Source: Actinocrinis sp046724665 (GTDB lineage: Bacteria > Actinomycetota > Actinomycetes > Streptomycetales > Catenulisporaceae). From it: a stretch of 31,164 bases of DNA. This document shows, piece after piece, positions 1-6,778 of the stretch. Numbering within the stretch: the first letter of the stretch is position 1; each line of letters starts with the position of its first letter. A program made the translations under genes and the position numbers. The stretch lies in contig JBKOWZ010000297.1 in the NCBI GenBank assembly GCA_046724665.1, positions 1-31,164 of the forward strand, read 5' to 3'. The notes beneath the pieces were generated by a model, which saw only the letters and a program-made list of their open reading frames with translations, had not been told where the DNA came from and searched no databases.

Positions 1-744
1 GGCCTGGGCCTGGGGCTCGGCGGACCGGGTGCGCCGGACCGGCTCGGTGACGACCGGCGCCTGGAAGATCAGCGCCCCGGGGCGCTGCGGCGGGACGGTG
101 GCCGGCGTGCGTGCCGCCTCGGCCGCTTCCTCGTCCTCGTCGAGCTCGACCGCGGCCACCTCGGCGCTCGCGGCGTCGTCCTCGGCCGCTTCCTCGACGG
201 CTTCGGCCTGCGCGATCACCGTCTGCCTCGGCGCGGTCGCCCGCTTGCGCGCGTGACGCGGCTTCTTCTCGGGTTCGGGCGCGGTCTCGGCGACCGGCTC
301 CGGCGTGACCGCCTCGTCCGCCGGCTGCGCGGCAGCGGGCTCCGGAACCTCGGCGGCTACGGGCTCGGAGCCGCGGGTGCGGCGACGCGTCGTGGTCTTG
401 CGCGCGGTCTTCATCGCGGGTGCGGTATCCGCGGCGTCCGCCGCCTCCGCATCCGCCGGATCGGTGGCGAGAGCGCTCTCTGCCGCGACCGCCTTCTTGG
501 TGGTCTTCTTGGCCGCGGTCTTTCGGGCGCGCTTCACCGGGGCTGCGGGTTCCGCGGCGCCTGTTTCCACTGTCTGCGCGGCAGCGGATTCGGTGGGTTG
601 ATTGTCGGTGGGTTCCTTGCTTGGCCGTCCGGCCGGACGGCTCGCCGCGCGACGGCGGCGTGCAGGAGTGGCGGGTGAGTCGGCTGTGGACTCGTGGTCG
701 GGTTCCAGGCCTGAGCCGGAACCGTTGGGCTCGTGATCGAGCAT
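1..744 (-). CDS. rne: Ribonuclease E/G family protein, N-terminal part (runs off the left edge)
   Basis: An open frame begins at the ATG whose complement is at 742-744 and stays open to the window edge (248 codons), so only the N-terminus is visible. It starts MLDHEPNGSGSGLEP and is an Ala/Glu/Lys/Arg-rich, disordered extension with lysine-rich patches (KRARKTAAKKTTKKA) and acidic stretches, ending in a segment around GALIFQAPVV just before the edge. Actinobacterial RNase E/G proteins have such long charged N-terminal extensions before the S1 and catalytic domains, often with a similar LFQ-P stretch. The upstream gene at 924-1787 is the TIGR03936 family, the usual neighbour of this RNase in Streptomyces. 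The catalytic domain is not in the window, so the call rests on composition, start and context. By family, the product processes and degrades mRNA and rRNA precursors. Confidence 0.8.
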   Translation of the reverse strand, partial: MLDHEPNGSGSGLEPDHESTADSPATPARRRRAASRPAGRPSKEPTDNQPTESAAAQTVETGAAEPAAPVKRARKTAAKKTTKKAVAAESALATDPADAEAADAADTAPAMKTARKTTTRRRTRGSEPVAAEVPEPAAAQPADEAVTPEPVAETAPEPEKKPRHARKRATAPRQTVIAQAEAVEEAAEDDAASAEVAAVELDEDEEAAEAARTPATVPPQRPGALIFQAPVVTEPVRRTRSAEPQAQA

Positions 745-923
745 TCGGGCGGTTCTCCCGTCGTGGCCGCCGGGCGCTCGGACTCCACCGGAACGATGGG
801 AGTCGGCGCCGCGCGGCGGCTCGTCTGTGCGTACTTGAAGTCAGGTGTGCCGGGCCGGGCGTCTCGCCGAGTCGGGCCGTCGTGCCGGCGCCGACGCGCA
901 ACACGCGCGGCTCCCGCGAGCAG

Positions 924-1787
924 TCATACCCCGGAAACGGGGGCGTTGATGCTCGACGGCCCGGAATTCGCCGAAGCGATCCGGTCCAGGGTCATCGGGT
1001 CTGCCACCGGCCACGCCCCGGACCCGGTCGGAGACCCGGTTTCTGCCGCGCTGTGCGCGGCCTGAACGAGCGGACCCTGCGCCAGCCTGGTCACCCGAGG
1101 GGCGACCGGCGGCACCAGGCCGCCGACGGAACCGAGTCCGGTCAGGACATCGTCGGGGCGGACAGCCGGCGTGGCGTGCCGGACGACCACTCGCAGTATC
1201 GCACAGGCAGACGAGGTGGATTCATGTCCCACGTCAACCGGGTCGTCGAGGAGTGTGATCGACACAACAGCCGAACGGGTGTCGAAGGTACGCATCCCGG
1301 ACTTCATCAGGCGTTCCACCTCAACCGTCGTCGCGGCGAGAAACGCGTCGACGGCCTCGCGTACCCGCGCCGGATCGGCTTCGGGCAGCTCGATCTGCCA
1401 GACCGAGGCCTCGAGCCGATCGGTGAGCGACGGCGTCGCGGCCTCGACGATCTCCAGAATGTCCAGGTCAGGCGGCAGCGCCGCGTCCAGAGCCTTGCTC
1501 AGCTCCGCCGGATCGACCCGGCGTGCGACCGAGATCTCGACGTATTCCGCCTCGCTGGCGGTACCGGTCGGCGCCGCCCCGGCCCAGGAGATTTTCGGGT
1601 GTGGGGTGAATCCCGCCGAATAAGCCATCGGCACCGCCGCGCGCCGCAGCGCCCGCTCGAACGCCCGCTGGATGTCCCGGTGGCTGGTGAAGCGCAGCCT
1701 GCCGCGTTTCGCGTAGCGGATCCGCAGCCGCTGGACCACGGGAGCCGGGGCGGGGCCTTCAGGAGTGCGCTTGGCCAGTTTTCTCAC
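924..1787 (-). CDS. TIGR03936 / DUF2344 radical-SAM-associated protein
   Basis: A 287-residue protein with a GTG start at 1787. The conserved block follows a short Pro-rich leader: QRLRIRYAKRGRLRFTSHRD, then AFERALRRAAVPMAYSAGF, TPHPKISWAGAAPTGTASEA and EYVEIS. This is the signature of the DUF2344/TIGR03936 family, which is encoded next to, or fused to, a radical SAM protein and commonly sits just before the RNase E/G gene in actinomycetes. The biochemical role of the family is not settled; a link to RNA or ribosome modification is only inferred from the radical SAM partner. The last 60 or so residues are low-complexity and variable. It is 179 bp upstream of the RNase E/G start on the same strand, and the radical SAM partner is not visible on its other side. 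The start fits the leader length seen in relatives. Confidence 0.85.
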   Translation of the reverse strand: MRKLAKRTPEGPAPAPVVQRLRIRYAKRGRLRFTSHRDIQRAFERALRRAAVPMAYSAGFTPHPKISWAGAAPTGTASEAEYVEISVARRVDPAELSKALDAALPPDLDILEIVEAATPSLTDRLEASVWQIELPEADPARVREAVDAFLAATTVEVERLMKSGMRTFDTRSAVVSITLLDDPVDVGHESTSSACAILRVVVRHATPAVRPDDVLTGLGSVGGLVPPVAPRVTRLAQGPLVQAAHSAAETGSPTGSGAWPVADPMTLDRIASANSGPSSINAPVSGV

Positions 1788-1886
1788 CGCTTCTCGCTCG
1801 GGCAGGGCCTGGGACGGGCATGACCTCCAGCGTAGTCGCGTCTGCCCGGCGCCAATGCCGTCTGCTGCTCGGCTCGGTTCGGCGGC

Positions 1887-2660
1887 TCAGTGCAGCGCCC
1901 GGATCCGCTGGACGAGGATCCCGCCGAGCTTTACCAGGTCGATTTCTGTGCTCTGGCCTTGCAGCAGCGAGTTGTCGATCACCATCACCGCGGTACCGAC
2001 CCGGACCACCGCGCCCTCCATGACCATCGTCTGCCCGCCGATCGCCACGGTGACCGTGAACCCGACCGACTCGTCGCCGAGCTTCGGCCCGGGACCCACC
2101 TTGACCGTCGCGGCCTGCGTCGCGCCGCCGGCGTCCGAGGCCTGGAACGTGTCGCAGCGCTTGAGGGCGGCGCCGAGCCTGCCGGTGAACGCGGCCGCGT
2201 CGTCGCCGTGGAACTCCAGCAGCGTCTCGTCGAACTCGCCGAGCCCCGAGGGCGGCGTGAACGCGTCGCTGGCGTATGCAGCCTCGCCGAGGCTCTTCTG
2301 CCCGACGGTGTTGATCAGGTTCAGCACGGTGTCGCACTCCACGGCGTCGAGATCGACCGTCGGCGGGGCCGTGGACAGCTTCGCGCCGCTGTTCTGCGCG
2401 CCGATCGACTCCTCGGCGAAGTCGCGCGGAACGTCGGCGGAAGTGAGCAGGATCGCCTTGAGCCGCTCGCCGTTCGGTACGTCGTGCGCCGTGGACATCG
2501 CGGAGCCGCCGAACGGCCCCGGATTGTTCGACGAGTTCGCGGCACTCCCGGAGCACGCCGTCAGCGCCAGGCCGAAAATCGTACCGGCGATGCCGACGCC
2601 GGCCATCGTGCGAACGCGCGTTCCCTTCAGCGTCCGCGCCGTGCCTCTCCGCACTGCCAT
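1887..2660 (-). CDS. Putative secreted lipoprotein, PknH-sensor-like
   Basis: A 257-residue protein. A basic N-terminus is followed by a hydrophobic stretch (residues 19-34) and the lipobox LTAC with the lipidated cysteine at residue 36, so it should be anchored outside the membrane. After a Ser/Asn/Gly-rich linker comes a domain of about 200 residues: LLTSADVPRDFAEES near residue 70, a cysteine in VECDTV, another in LKRCDTF, and a C-terminal DLVKLGGILVQRIR helix. This layout resembles the actinobacterial extracellular sensor-like domains of the PknH/LpqN kind, but I see no motif that fixes a ligand. No good Shine-Dalgarno precedes the ATG; instead a TAGAGT hexamer ends 6 nt upstream, suggesting a leaderless transcript. 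The next gene on the strand is the SDR at 2695-3651. Confidence 0.7.
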   Translation of the reverse strand: MAVRRGTARTLKGTRVRTMAGVGIAGTIFGLALTACSGSAANSSNNPGPFGGSAMSTAHDVPNGERLKAILLTSADVPRDFAEESIGAQNSGAKLSTAPPTVDLDAVECDTVLNLINTVGQKSLGEAAYASDAFTPPSGLGEFDETLLEFHGDDAAAFTGRLGAALKRCDTFQASDAGGATQAATVKVGPGPKLGDESVGFTVTVAIGGQTMVMEGAVVRVGTAVMVIDNSLLQGQSTEIDLVKLGGILVQRIRALH

Positions 2661-2666
2661 GCGGGC

Positions 2667-2672
2667 ACTCTA
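2667..2672 (-). promoter_or_regulatory. Candidate -10 box of a leaderless promoter for the lipoprotein gene
   Basis: Read on the minus strand the hexamer is TAGAGT, ending 6 nt before the ATG at 2660, with no purine-rich ribosome site between. Actinobacterial leaderless genes typically have a TANNNT box at this spacing. No convincing -35 box is visible. Confidence 0.4.
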
Positions 2673-2694
2673 GTGCCGTGGCGCTAGGACGCCG

Positions 2695-3651
2695 CTACGC
2701 GTGCGTACCGCGCAATTCCTCGTAACCGACGCCGGTAGCCTCCACCGACGCGGCCCACAGGTCGTCGGCCAACTTCGCGTCGCGTGCCGCGTGGCTCGGC
2801 TTGACGCGTATCGGAGCGCCGCGCGCCGCGAACCGCGGCCCGATGAACTCGCCGCCCGCCGCATCAGGATGCGTCGCCGCGTAGAGCGACGGCAGCGCGC
2901 CGTCGGCGGTGGACTGCGCGGCCAGGCCGATGGAGGCCCGCGCGGCGGGGCCGATCACCGCGCGGCGCCCGACGGTGGCCTTCGCGACCAGTTCGGAGCG
3001 GGCCAGCCCCGGGTGCACCGGGATCGAGCGCAGGCCGGACGAGCAGCCGCGTGCCCGGCGTTCCAGTTCCCGCGCGAACAGCACGTTCGCCAGTTTCGAG
3101 CGGAAATAGCCGAGCCAGCGCGAGCCGCCCGGCAGCGTCTTGAAATCGGCCGGCTCGGACAGGCCGTCGCCGCCGGCGAGCCGGTGCACGAACGACGCGA
3201 CGGTCACCACCCGGGCCGAGTCGGCGGCCAGCAGCAGCGGCAGCAGCCGGCCGGTCAGTGCGAAGTGCCCGAGGTGGTTGACACCGAGCTGGAGTTCGAA
3301 TCCCTCGGCGGTCAGGTCGGGCGGCGGGGCCATCAGCCCGGCGTTGTTCACCAGCACGTCCAGCTGGCCCGCCCGGTCCGCGATCTCCTCGGCGGCGTCC
3401 TCCACCGAGTCGAGGCAGGCCAGGTCGATCCGCACCACTTCGACCGCGGCCCCGGGATGCCGGGCCGCGATCAGCTCGCGGGCGTGCTCGCCGCGCTCAG
3501 GATCCCGGCAGCCGAGCAGCGTGCGGGCCCCACCCCGGGCCAATTGCGCCGCGGTCTCCAGCCCGATCCCGCCGGACGCCCCGGTCACCAGGGCGACCCG
3601 GCCGTGCAGATCGGGCATGTCGGCGGCGCGCCAACCCTTCCACTGCACCAT
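2695..3651 (-). CDS. Short-chain dehydrogenase/reductase (SDR)
   Basis: With the ATG at 3651 the protein has 318 residues and starts MVQWKGWRAADMPDLHGRVA, matching the usual short leader before the Rossmann fold. An in-frame start 12 codons upstream (3687) is possible but less likely. The cofactor loop TGASGGIG is at residues 23-30, NNAG at 102-105, the catalytic serine is probably S153 in VASF, and the YxxxK pair is Y182/K186 in GYFRSKLAN. LLGCRD at the end of the second beta strand suggests NADP preference. It belongs to the SDR group related to retinol dehydrogenases (WW-domain oxidoreductase-like), so the substrate is probably a hydrophobic alcohol or ketone, but that is family knowledge only. 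It lies between the glutathione peroxidase and lipoprotein genes on the same strand; the 166-bp gap on its 5' side suggests its own promoter. Confidence 0.88.
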   Translation of the reverse strand: MVQWKGWRAADMPDLHGRVALVTGASGGIGLETAAQLARGGARTLLGCRDPERGEHARELIAARHPGAAVEVVRIDLACLDSVEDAAEEIADRAGQLDVLVNNAGLMAPPPDLTAEGFELQLGVNHLGHFALTGRLLPLLLAADSARVVTVASFVHRLAGGDGLSEPADFKTLPGGSRWLGYFRSKLANVLFARELERRARGCSSGLRSIPVHPGLARSELVAKATVGRRAVIGPAARASIGLAAQSTADGALPSLYAATHPDAAGGEFIGPRFAARGAPIRVKPSHAARDAKLADDLWAASVEATGVGYEELRGTHA

Positions 3652-3817
3652 GCGAACAGTTTTGCGGAGGGCTGACGCGCCGTCCATGCTCAGCCGGCCC
3701 GGCTGGCACGTTTACGTTCAAGGCGGGTTCGCGCTTCGCGTCTCGTACTGCGCATTCGTGCTCGGCGCCTACCGCTTACCGCTCACCGCTTGTTGCCTAC
3801 GGCTCACCGTATGTCGC

Positions 3818-4300
3818 TTACAGCAGCGCCTTGATCGCCGCGACGACCGCGGGGTCGTCTGGCGTGGTCCGCGTGCCGAACCGGGCCACTACGTTGCCCT
3901 CGCCGTCGAGCAGGAACTTCTCGAAGTTCCACCGGATGTCCCCGGAGTAGCCCTCGGCGTCGGCGACCTTGGTCAGCTCGGCGTAGACCGGGTGCCGGTT
4001 CTCGCCGTTGACCTCGATCTTCTCGAACAGCGGGAAGGTGACCCCGTAGGTGGTCGAGCAGAAGGTGGCGATCTCCTGCGCGGTGCCCGGCTCCTGCCCG
4101 CCGAACTGGTTGCACGGGAAACCGACCACCGAGAAACCCTGGCCCGAGTAGGTCTTGTGCAGCTCTTCGAGCGCCGCGTACTGCGGCGTGGACCCGCACT
4201 TCGACGCGACGTTGACGATGAGCACGGCCTTGTCGGTGTGCTCGGCGAGGCTGGTCGGCGTGCCGTCCAGCGCGTTGAGCGGGATGTCCTTGATTCCCAT
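3818..4300 (-). CDS. Glutathione peroxidase family protein
   Basis: A 160-residue protein, the usual length for a bacterial enzyme of this family. The ATG at 4300 (MGIKDIPLNALDGT) is preceded by AGGAG 8 nt upstream; a GTG three codons earlier overlaps that ribosome site and is less likely. The catalytic tetrad is visible: peroxidatic Cys35 in NVASKCG, Gln65 in FPCNQFGGQEP, and Trp124-Asn125 in RWNFEKF. It uses cysteine, not selenocysteine. A further Cys81 lies in the region where thioredoxin-dependent members have their resolving cysteine. As actinomycetes generally lack glutathione, I infer that thioredoxin or another thiol reduces it. It removes hydrogen peroxide or lipid peroxides in the cytoplasm. 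The flanking genes are on the same strand but far enough apart for separate promoters. Confidence 0.93.
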   Translation of the reverse strand: MGIKDIPLNALDGTPTSLAEHTDKAVLIVNVASKCGSTPQYAALEELHKTYSGQGFSVVGFPCNQFGGQEPGTAQEIATFCSTTYGVTFPLFEKIEVNGENRHPVYAELTKVADAEGYSGDIRWNFEKFLLDGEGNVVARFGTRTTPDDPAVVAAIKALL

Positions 4301-4378
4301 GCAGGTCACTCCTAGGTTCGAGCGGGACTCGGGGATCTACCGGTATCGGCATCCACTTAACCAGGCGCCGGAGCGGTA

Positions 4379-5479
4379 TCAGGCCTCGGGGTCGGGGTCG
4401 TCTGATTCGCGGCGGGGTTCCTCGCCGTTCGGTCGCTGACCCCACCTCCGGTACATAGCGCCGCCGATCCGGTCGCCGATTCCCGAAGCGTCCCGGGCGA
4501 AGTCACGCAGCTTCTGCATCAGCGGGTCGGTGCTGTTACGCACCGATTCGGCGTACGCATCGGCCGCTGCCTTCGCGTCGTCGGTGGCGGATGCGGCGGC
4601 GTCGCCGTCCCGGCGCGGGTAGTCCCCGCTCAGGATGCGGTTGTACGTGCCCGACTCGACCCAGCGGGTCAGCTCCAGCGAGCGCACCGAGGGGAACGGG
4701 TGCGTCTGGTCGCGGGTCAGCAGCAGCTTGAGTATCGAGTCGCGGATGTCGCCGCCGGCCTCGTACTCGCGCGCCTGGTCGATGAACGCAAGCGCGTTCA
4801 TCTCGTGCAGGTGCGCGCCGCCGGCCATCTTCATCTGGGTGCGCACGGCCGCCTCGATGTCCTGGCCGACCAGCAGCCCGGCCCGGTCGCTGGACAGCTC
4901 GGCCTTGCGGAACCACTCGAGCAGCGCGGTAACCAGCGCCTGGATGCCGAGCTGGCCGCCGGGCAGCCAGGCCACCGCGCCGCTCAGGTTCATCAGCCAC
5001 AGCAGCATGGTGCGGTACACCGCGTGCCCGGAGAAGGCGTGCCCGAGTTCGTGCCCGACGACGAACCGCAGCTCCTCCTCGTCGAGCAGCTCGACCAGCC
5101 CGGTGGTCAGCACGATCACCGGCTTGTCCAGCCCGATCGTCAGCCCGTTGACCATCGGAGTCTGCTGCACGAACAGCTGCGGGCGCTCGGCGATGTCCAG
5201 CGTCTCGCAGGCGTCGGCCAGCATCGTGTCGAGCCGGGGGAACTGCCGCTCGGACACCTGGACCGCGTTCGCCAGCAGCATCAGCCGCAGATTGCGCTCC
5301 CCGATCAGGCCGCTGAGCTTCTTGAGCAGCATGTCGAAACCGCTCAGCTTGCGCAGCGCGGTCAGCGCGGCCCGGTCGGCGGGGTGCTCGTAGGCGCGCG
5401 AGCTGATCTGCGGGAACCGCTTGCGGTTGCGCTCGGGGACGTGGTCGGCCGGTTCCGCGGACTGCGATGGCTGTGACAT
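4379..5479 (-). CDS. M48-family zinc metalloprotease
   Basis: A 366-residue protein with an ATG start preceded by a GAGGGGG ribosome site. The HExxH motif is HELGH at residues 143-147 and the third zinc ligand is probably Glu194 in KAELSSDRAG, the typical M48 downstream motif. Before the motif is VNGLTIGLDKPVIVLTTGLVE, the conserved substrate-cleft strand of the M48 fold. Residues 155-175 (TMLLWLMNLSGAVAWLPGG) form one hydrophobic stretch that may insert in the membrane. The C-terminal 100 residues are charged and probably cytosolic. HtpX-type members take part in quality control of membrane proteins; this protein lacks their multi-span N-terminus, so it is better called a general M48 peptidase. 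It is the first gene of the minus-strand block and is divergent from the small membrane proteins that follow. Confidence 0.88.
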   Translation of the reverse strand: MSQPSQSAEPADHVPERNRKRFPQISSRAYEHPADRAALTALRKLSGFDMLLKKLSGLIGERNLRLMLLANAVQVSERQFPRLDTMLADACETLDIAERPQLFVQQTPMVNGLTIGLDKPVIVLTTGLVELLDEEELRFVVGHELGHAFSGHAVYRTMLLWLMNLSGAVAWLPGGQLGIQALVTALLEWFRKAELSSDRAGLLVGQDIEAAVRTQMKMAGGAHLHEMNALAFIDQAREYEAGGDIRDSILKLLLTRDQTHPFPSVRSLELTRWVESGTYNRILSGDYPRRDGDAAASATDDAKAAADAYAESVRNSTDPLMQKLRDFARDASGIGDRIGGAMYRRWGQRPNGEEPRRESDDPDPEA

Positions 5480-5575
5480 GGCGCGATCCCCCTCGTGGAG
5501 TGCGGGATGTTCCCGTCAGCTCACACTACCGACCCGGCGTCCGCCGTGACGCGCGGTGGCGCGTATGGTCGATTC

Positions 5576-5755
5576 GTGCAAGCAACCCACCTGAACCTGC
5601 TGGCGGCCGCCACGCCGGACAACGCACCGCCCGGGATCTTCCTTCGGCTGTTCATCTTCGGCGGACTGGCCGTGGTCGTCCTCGTCGCGTGGCTGGTACT
5701 GCGCGGGTACCGCGATTCAGGCGATCAGCACGACAGGGACCAAAACCGCAAGTGA
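5576..5755 (+). CDS. Small single-span membrane protein, 59 aa
   Basis: The GTG at 5576 gives a 59-residue product starting MQATHLNLLAAATPDNAPPG. A longer in-frame start at 5495 would add 27 residues without membrane-protein character. One transmembrane helix is obvious (IFLRLFIFGGLAVVVLVAWLVL), followed by a short charged tail (RGYRDSGDQHDRDQNRK), so an N-out/C-in topology is likely. I do not recognise the family. Small membrane proteins of this kind are often seen just upstream of nadD in actinomycetes. It is divergent from the M48 protease gene, and the 96-bp gap must hold promoters for both. Confidence 0.6.
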   Translation: MQATHLNLLAAATPDNAPPGIFLRLFIFGGLAVVVLVAWLVLRGYRDSGDQHDRDQNRK

Positions 5756-5860
5756 CGCGCGAGTGACCACCCTCGCGGCGCGGCGGTTGCGGCCGCACTC
5801 TATATTTGGCCCGGACCGGCCGCAGCGATCGACCGGACGTTAGGCGGAAGGACGTACACG

Positions 5861-5998
5861 GTGCACGCGCTTACCGTTTTGGCAGAGGGCGAGAACAGCC
5901 GCTACGCGGGCATCAACCCGGCGCTGAACGCGACCGTGGTGATGGCCATCTTCCTGGTCCTGCTCTTCCTGGTGACCCGGCTCGACCGGGACAAGTAG
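5861..5998 (+). CDS. Small single-span membrane protein, 45 aa
   Basis: A 45-residue reading frame begins with GTG at 5861, preceded by a GGAAGGA ribosome site 8 nt upstream, and ends at TAG 5996-5998. It is too short for most ORF listings. The first 25 residues (MHALTVLAEGENSRYAGINP and onward) are polar; residues 24-39 (ATVVMAIFLVLLFLVT) form one hydrophobic helix, and the tail is RLDRDK. The strong ribosome site, GC-rich third positions and clean helix support a real gene. Its function is unknown. It sits 105 bp after the first small membrane protein and 93 bp before nadD on the same strand. A TATATT at about 5802-5807 could be a -10 element, but no -35 is convincing. Confidence 0.62.
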   Translation: MHALTVLAEGENSRYAGINPALNATVVMAIFLVLLFLVTRLDRDK

Positions 5999-6091
5999 CC
6001 GGAAACACCGGCGCGAAGCGGGCAGATCGCCTACGTGCCGCAGTAACCGCGCCGATGTAACTGCGGCGTGAGCCAGGTAGGGTCGGTGCGC

Positions 6092-6778
6092 ATGAGCGTC
6101 CCCCAGTCCGGCGGGCAGCCGCGCCCCGCGCGGGTCGGCGTGATGGGCGGCACCTTCGACCCTATCCACCACGGCCACCTGGTGGCCGCCAGCGAGGTCG
6201 CGTCGCTGTTCGACCTCGACGAGGTGGTCTTCGTCCCGACCGGCCAGTCCTGGCAGAAGGACAACCGGCTGGTGTCCCCGGCCGAGGACCGCTACCTGAT
6301 GACGGTCATCGCCACCGCCTCGAACCCCCGGTTCACGGTCAGCCGGGTGGACATCGACCGGGGCGGCCCGACGTACACCGTGGACACGCTGCGGGACCTG
6401 CGCGCCGAGCGGGCGCCGGGCGCCGAGTTCTTCTTCATCACCGGCGCCGACGCGCTGGAGCAGATCTTCACCTGGGAAAAGGCCGACGAGCTGTTCGAGA
6501 TGGCGCACTTCGTCGGCTGTACCCGCCCCGGCCACCACCTCGCCGACCCGGGCCTGCCGGTGGGCAAGGCCTCGCTGGTCGAGATCCCGGCGCTGGCGAT
6601 CTCGTCCACAGCCTGCCGCGAGCGGGTACGCCGCGGCGAGCCGGTGTGGTATCTGGTACCGGACGGCATCGTCCAGTACATCAACAAGCGCGGCCTGTAC
6701 CGGGACCCCGCCGACGCGGGGACGCACGTCGGACGCCCGCATCCGATGCCGACCAACACCGCGCAGGAGGCGCCGTGA
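6092..6778 (+). CDS. nadD: Nicotinate-nucleotide adenylyltransferase
   Basis: A 228-residue protein from the ATG at 6092, which has AGGTAGGG about 10 nt upstream; a GTG at 6068 would add eight residues. It joins nicotinate mononucleotide and ATP to give deamido-NAD, the step before NAD synthetase. The nucleotidyltransferase signature is GGTFDPIHHGHL at residues 19-30, with the HxGH active site at 26-29; VPTGQSWQK at the substrate loop and the ISST motif (ALAISSTACRERVRRG) near the C-terminus complete the family pattern. The length fits NadD. The stop codon overlaps the GTG of the next gene (GTGA at 6775-6778), so the two are translationally coupled in an operon that continues to rsfS and the histidine phosphatase, an order known from Streptomyces. 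Confidence 0.96.
   Translation: MSVPQSGGQPRPARVGVMGGTFDPIHHGHLVAASEVASLFDLDEVVFVPTGQSWQKDNRLVSPAEDRYLMTVIATASNPRFTVSRVDIDRGGPTYTVDTLRDLRAERAPGAEFFFITGADALEQIFTWEKADELFEMAHFVGCTRPGHHLADPGLPVGKASLVEIPALAISSTACRERVRRGEPVWYLVPDGIVQYINKRGLYRDPADAGTHVGRPHPMPTNTAQEAP

Noticed and set aside
420..1823. A 467-residue plus-strand frame across the RNase E/G and TIGR03936 genes
   Set aside because: It is the shadow of well-supported minus-strand genes; its Arg/Pro/Gly-rich translation has no conserved pattern.
3720..3817. Repeated GCTTACCGCTCACCG-type sequence as a possible CRISPR or minisatellite
   Set aside because: Only two imperfect copies without constant spacing; no array structure.
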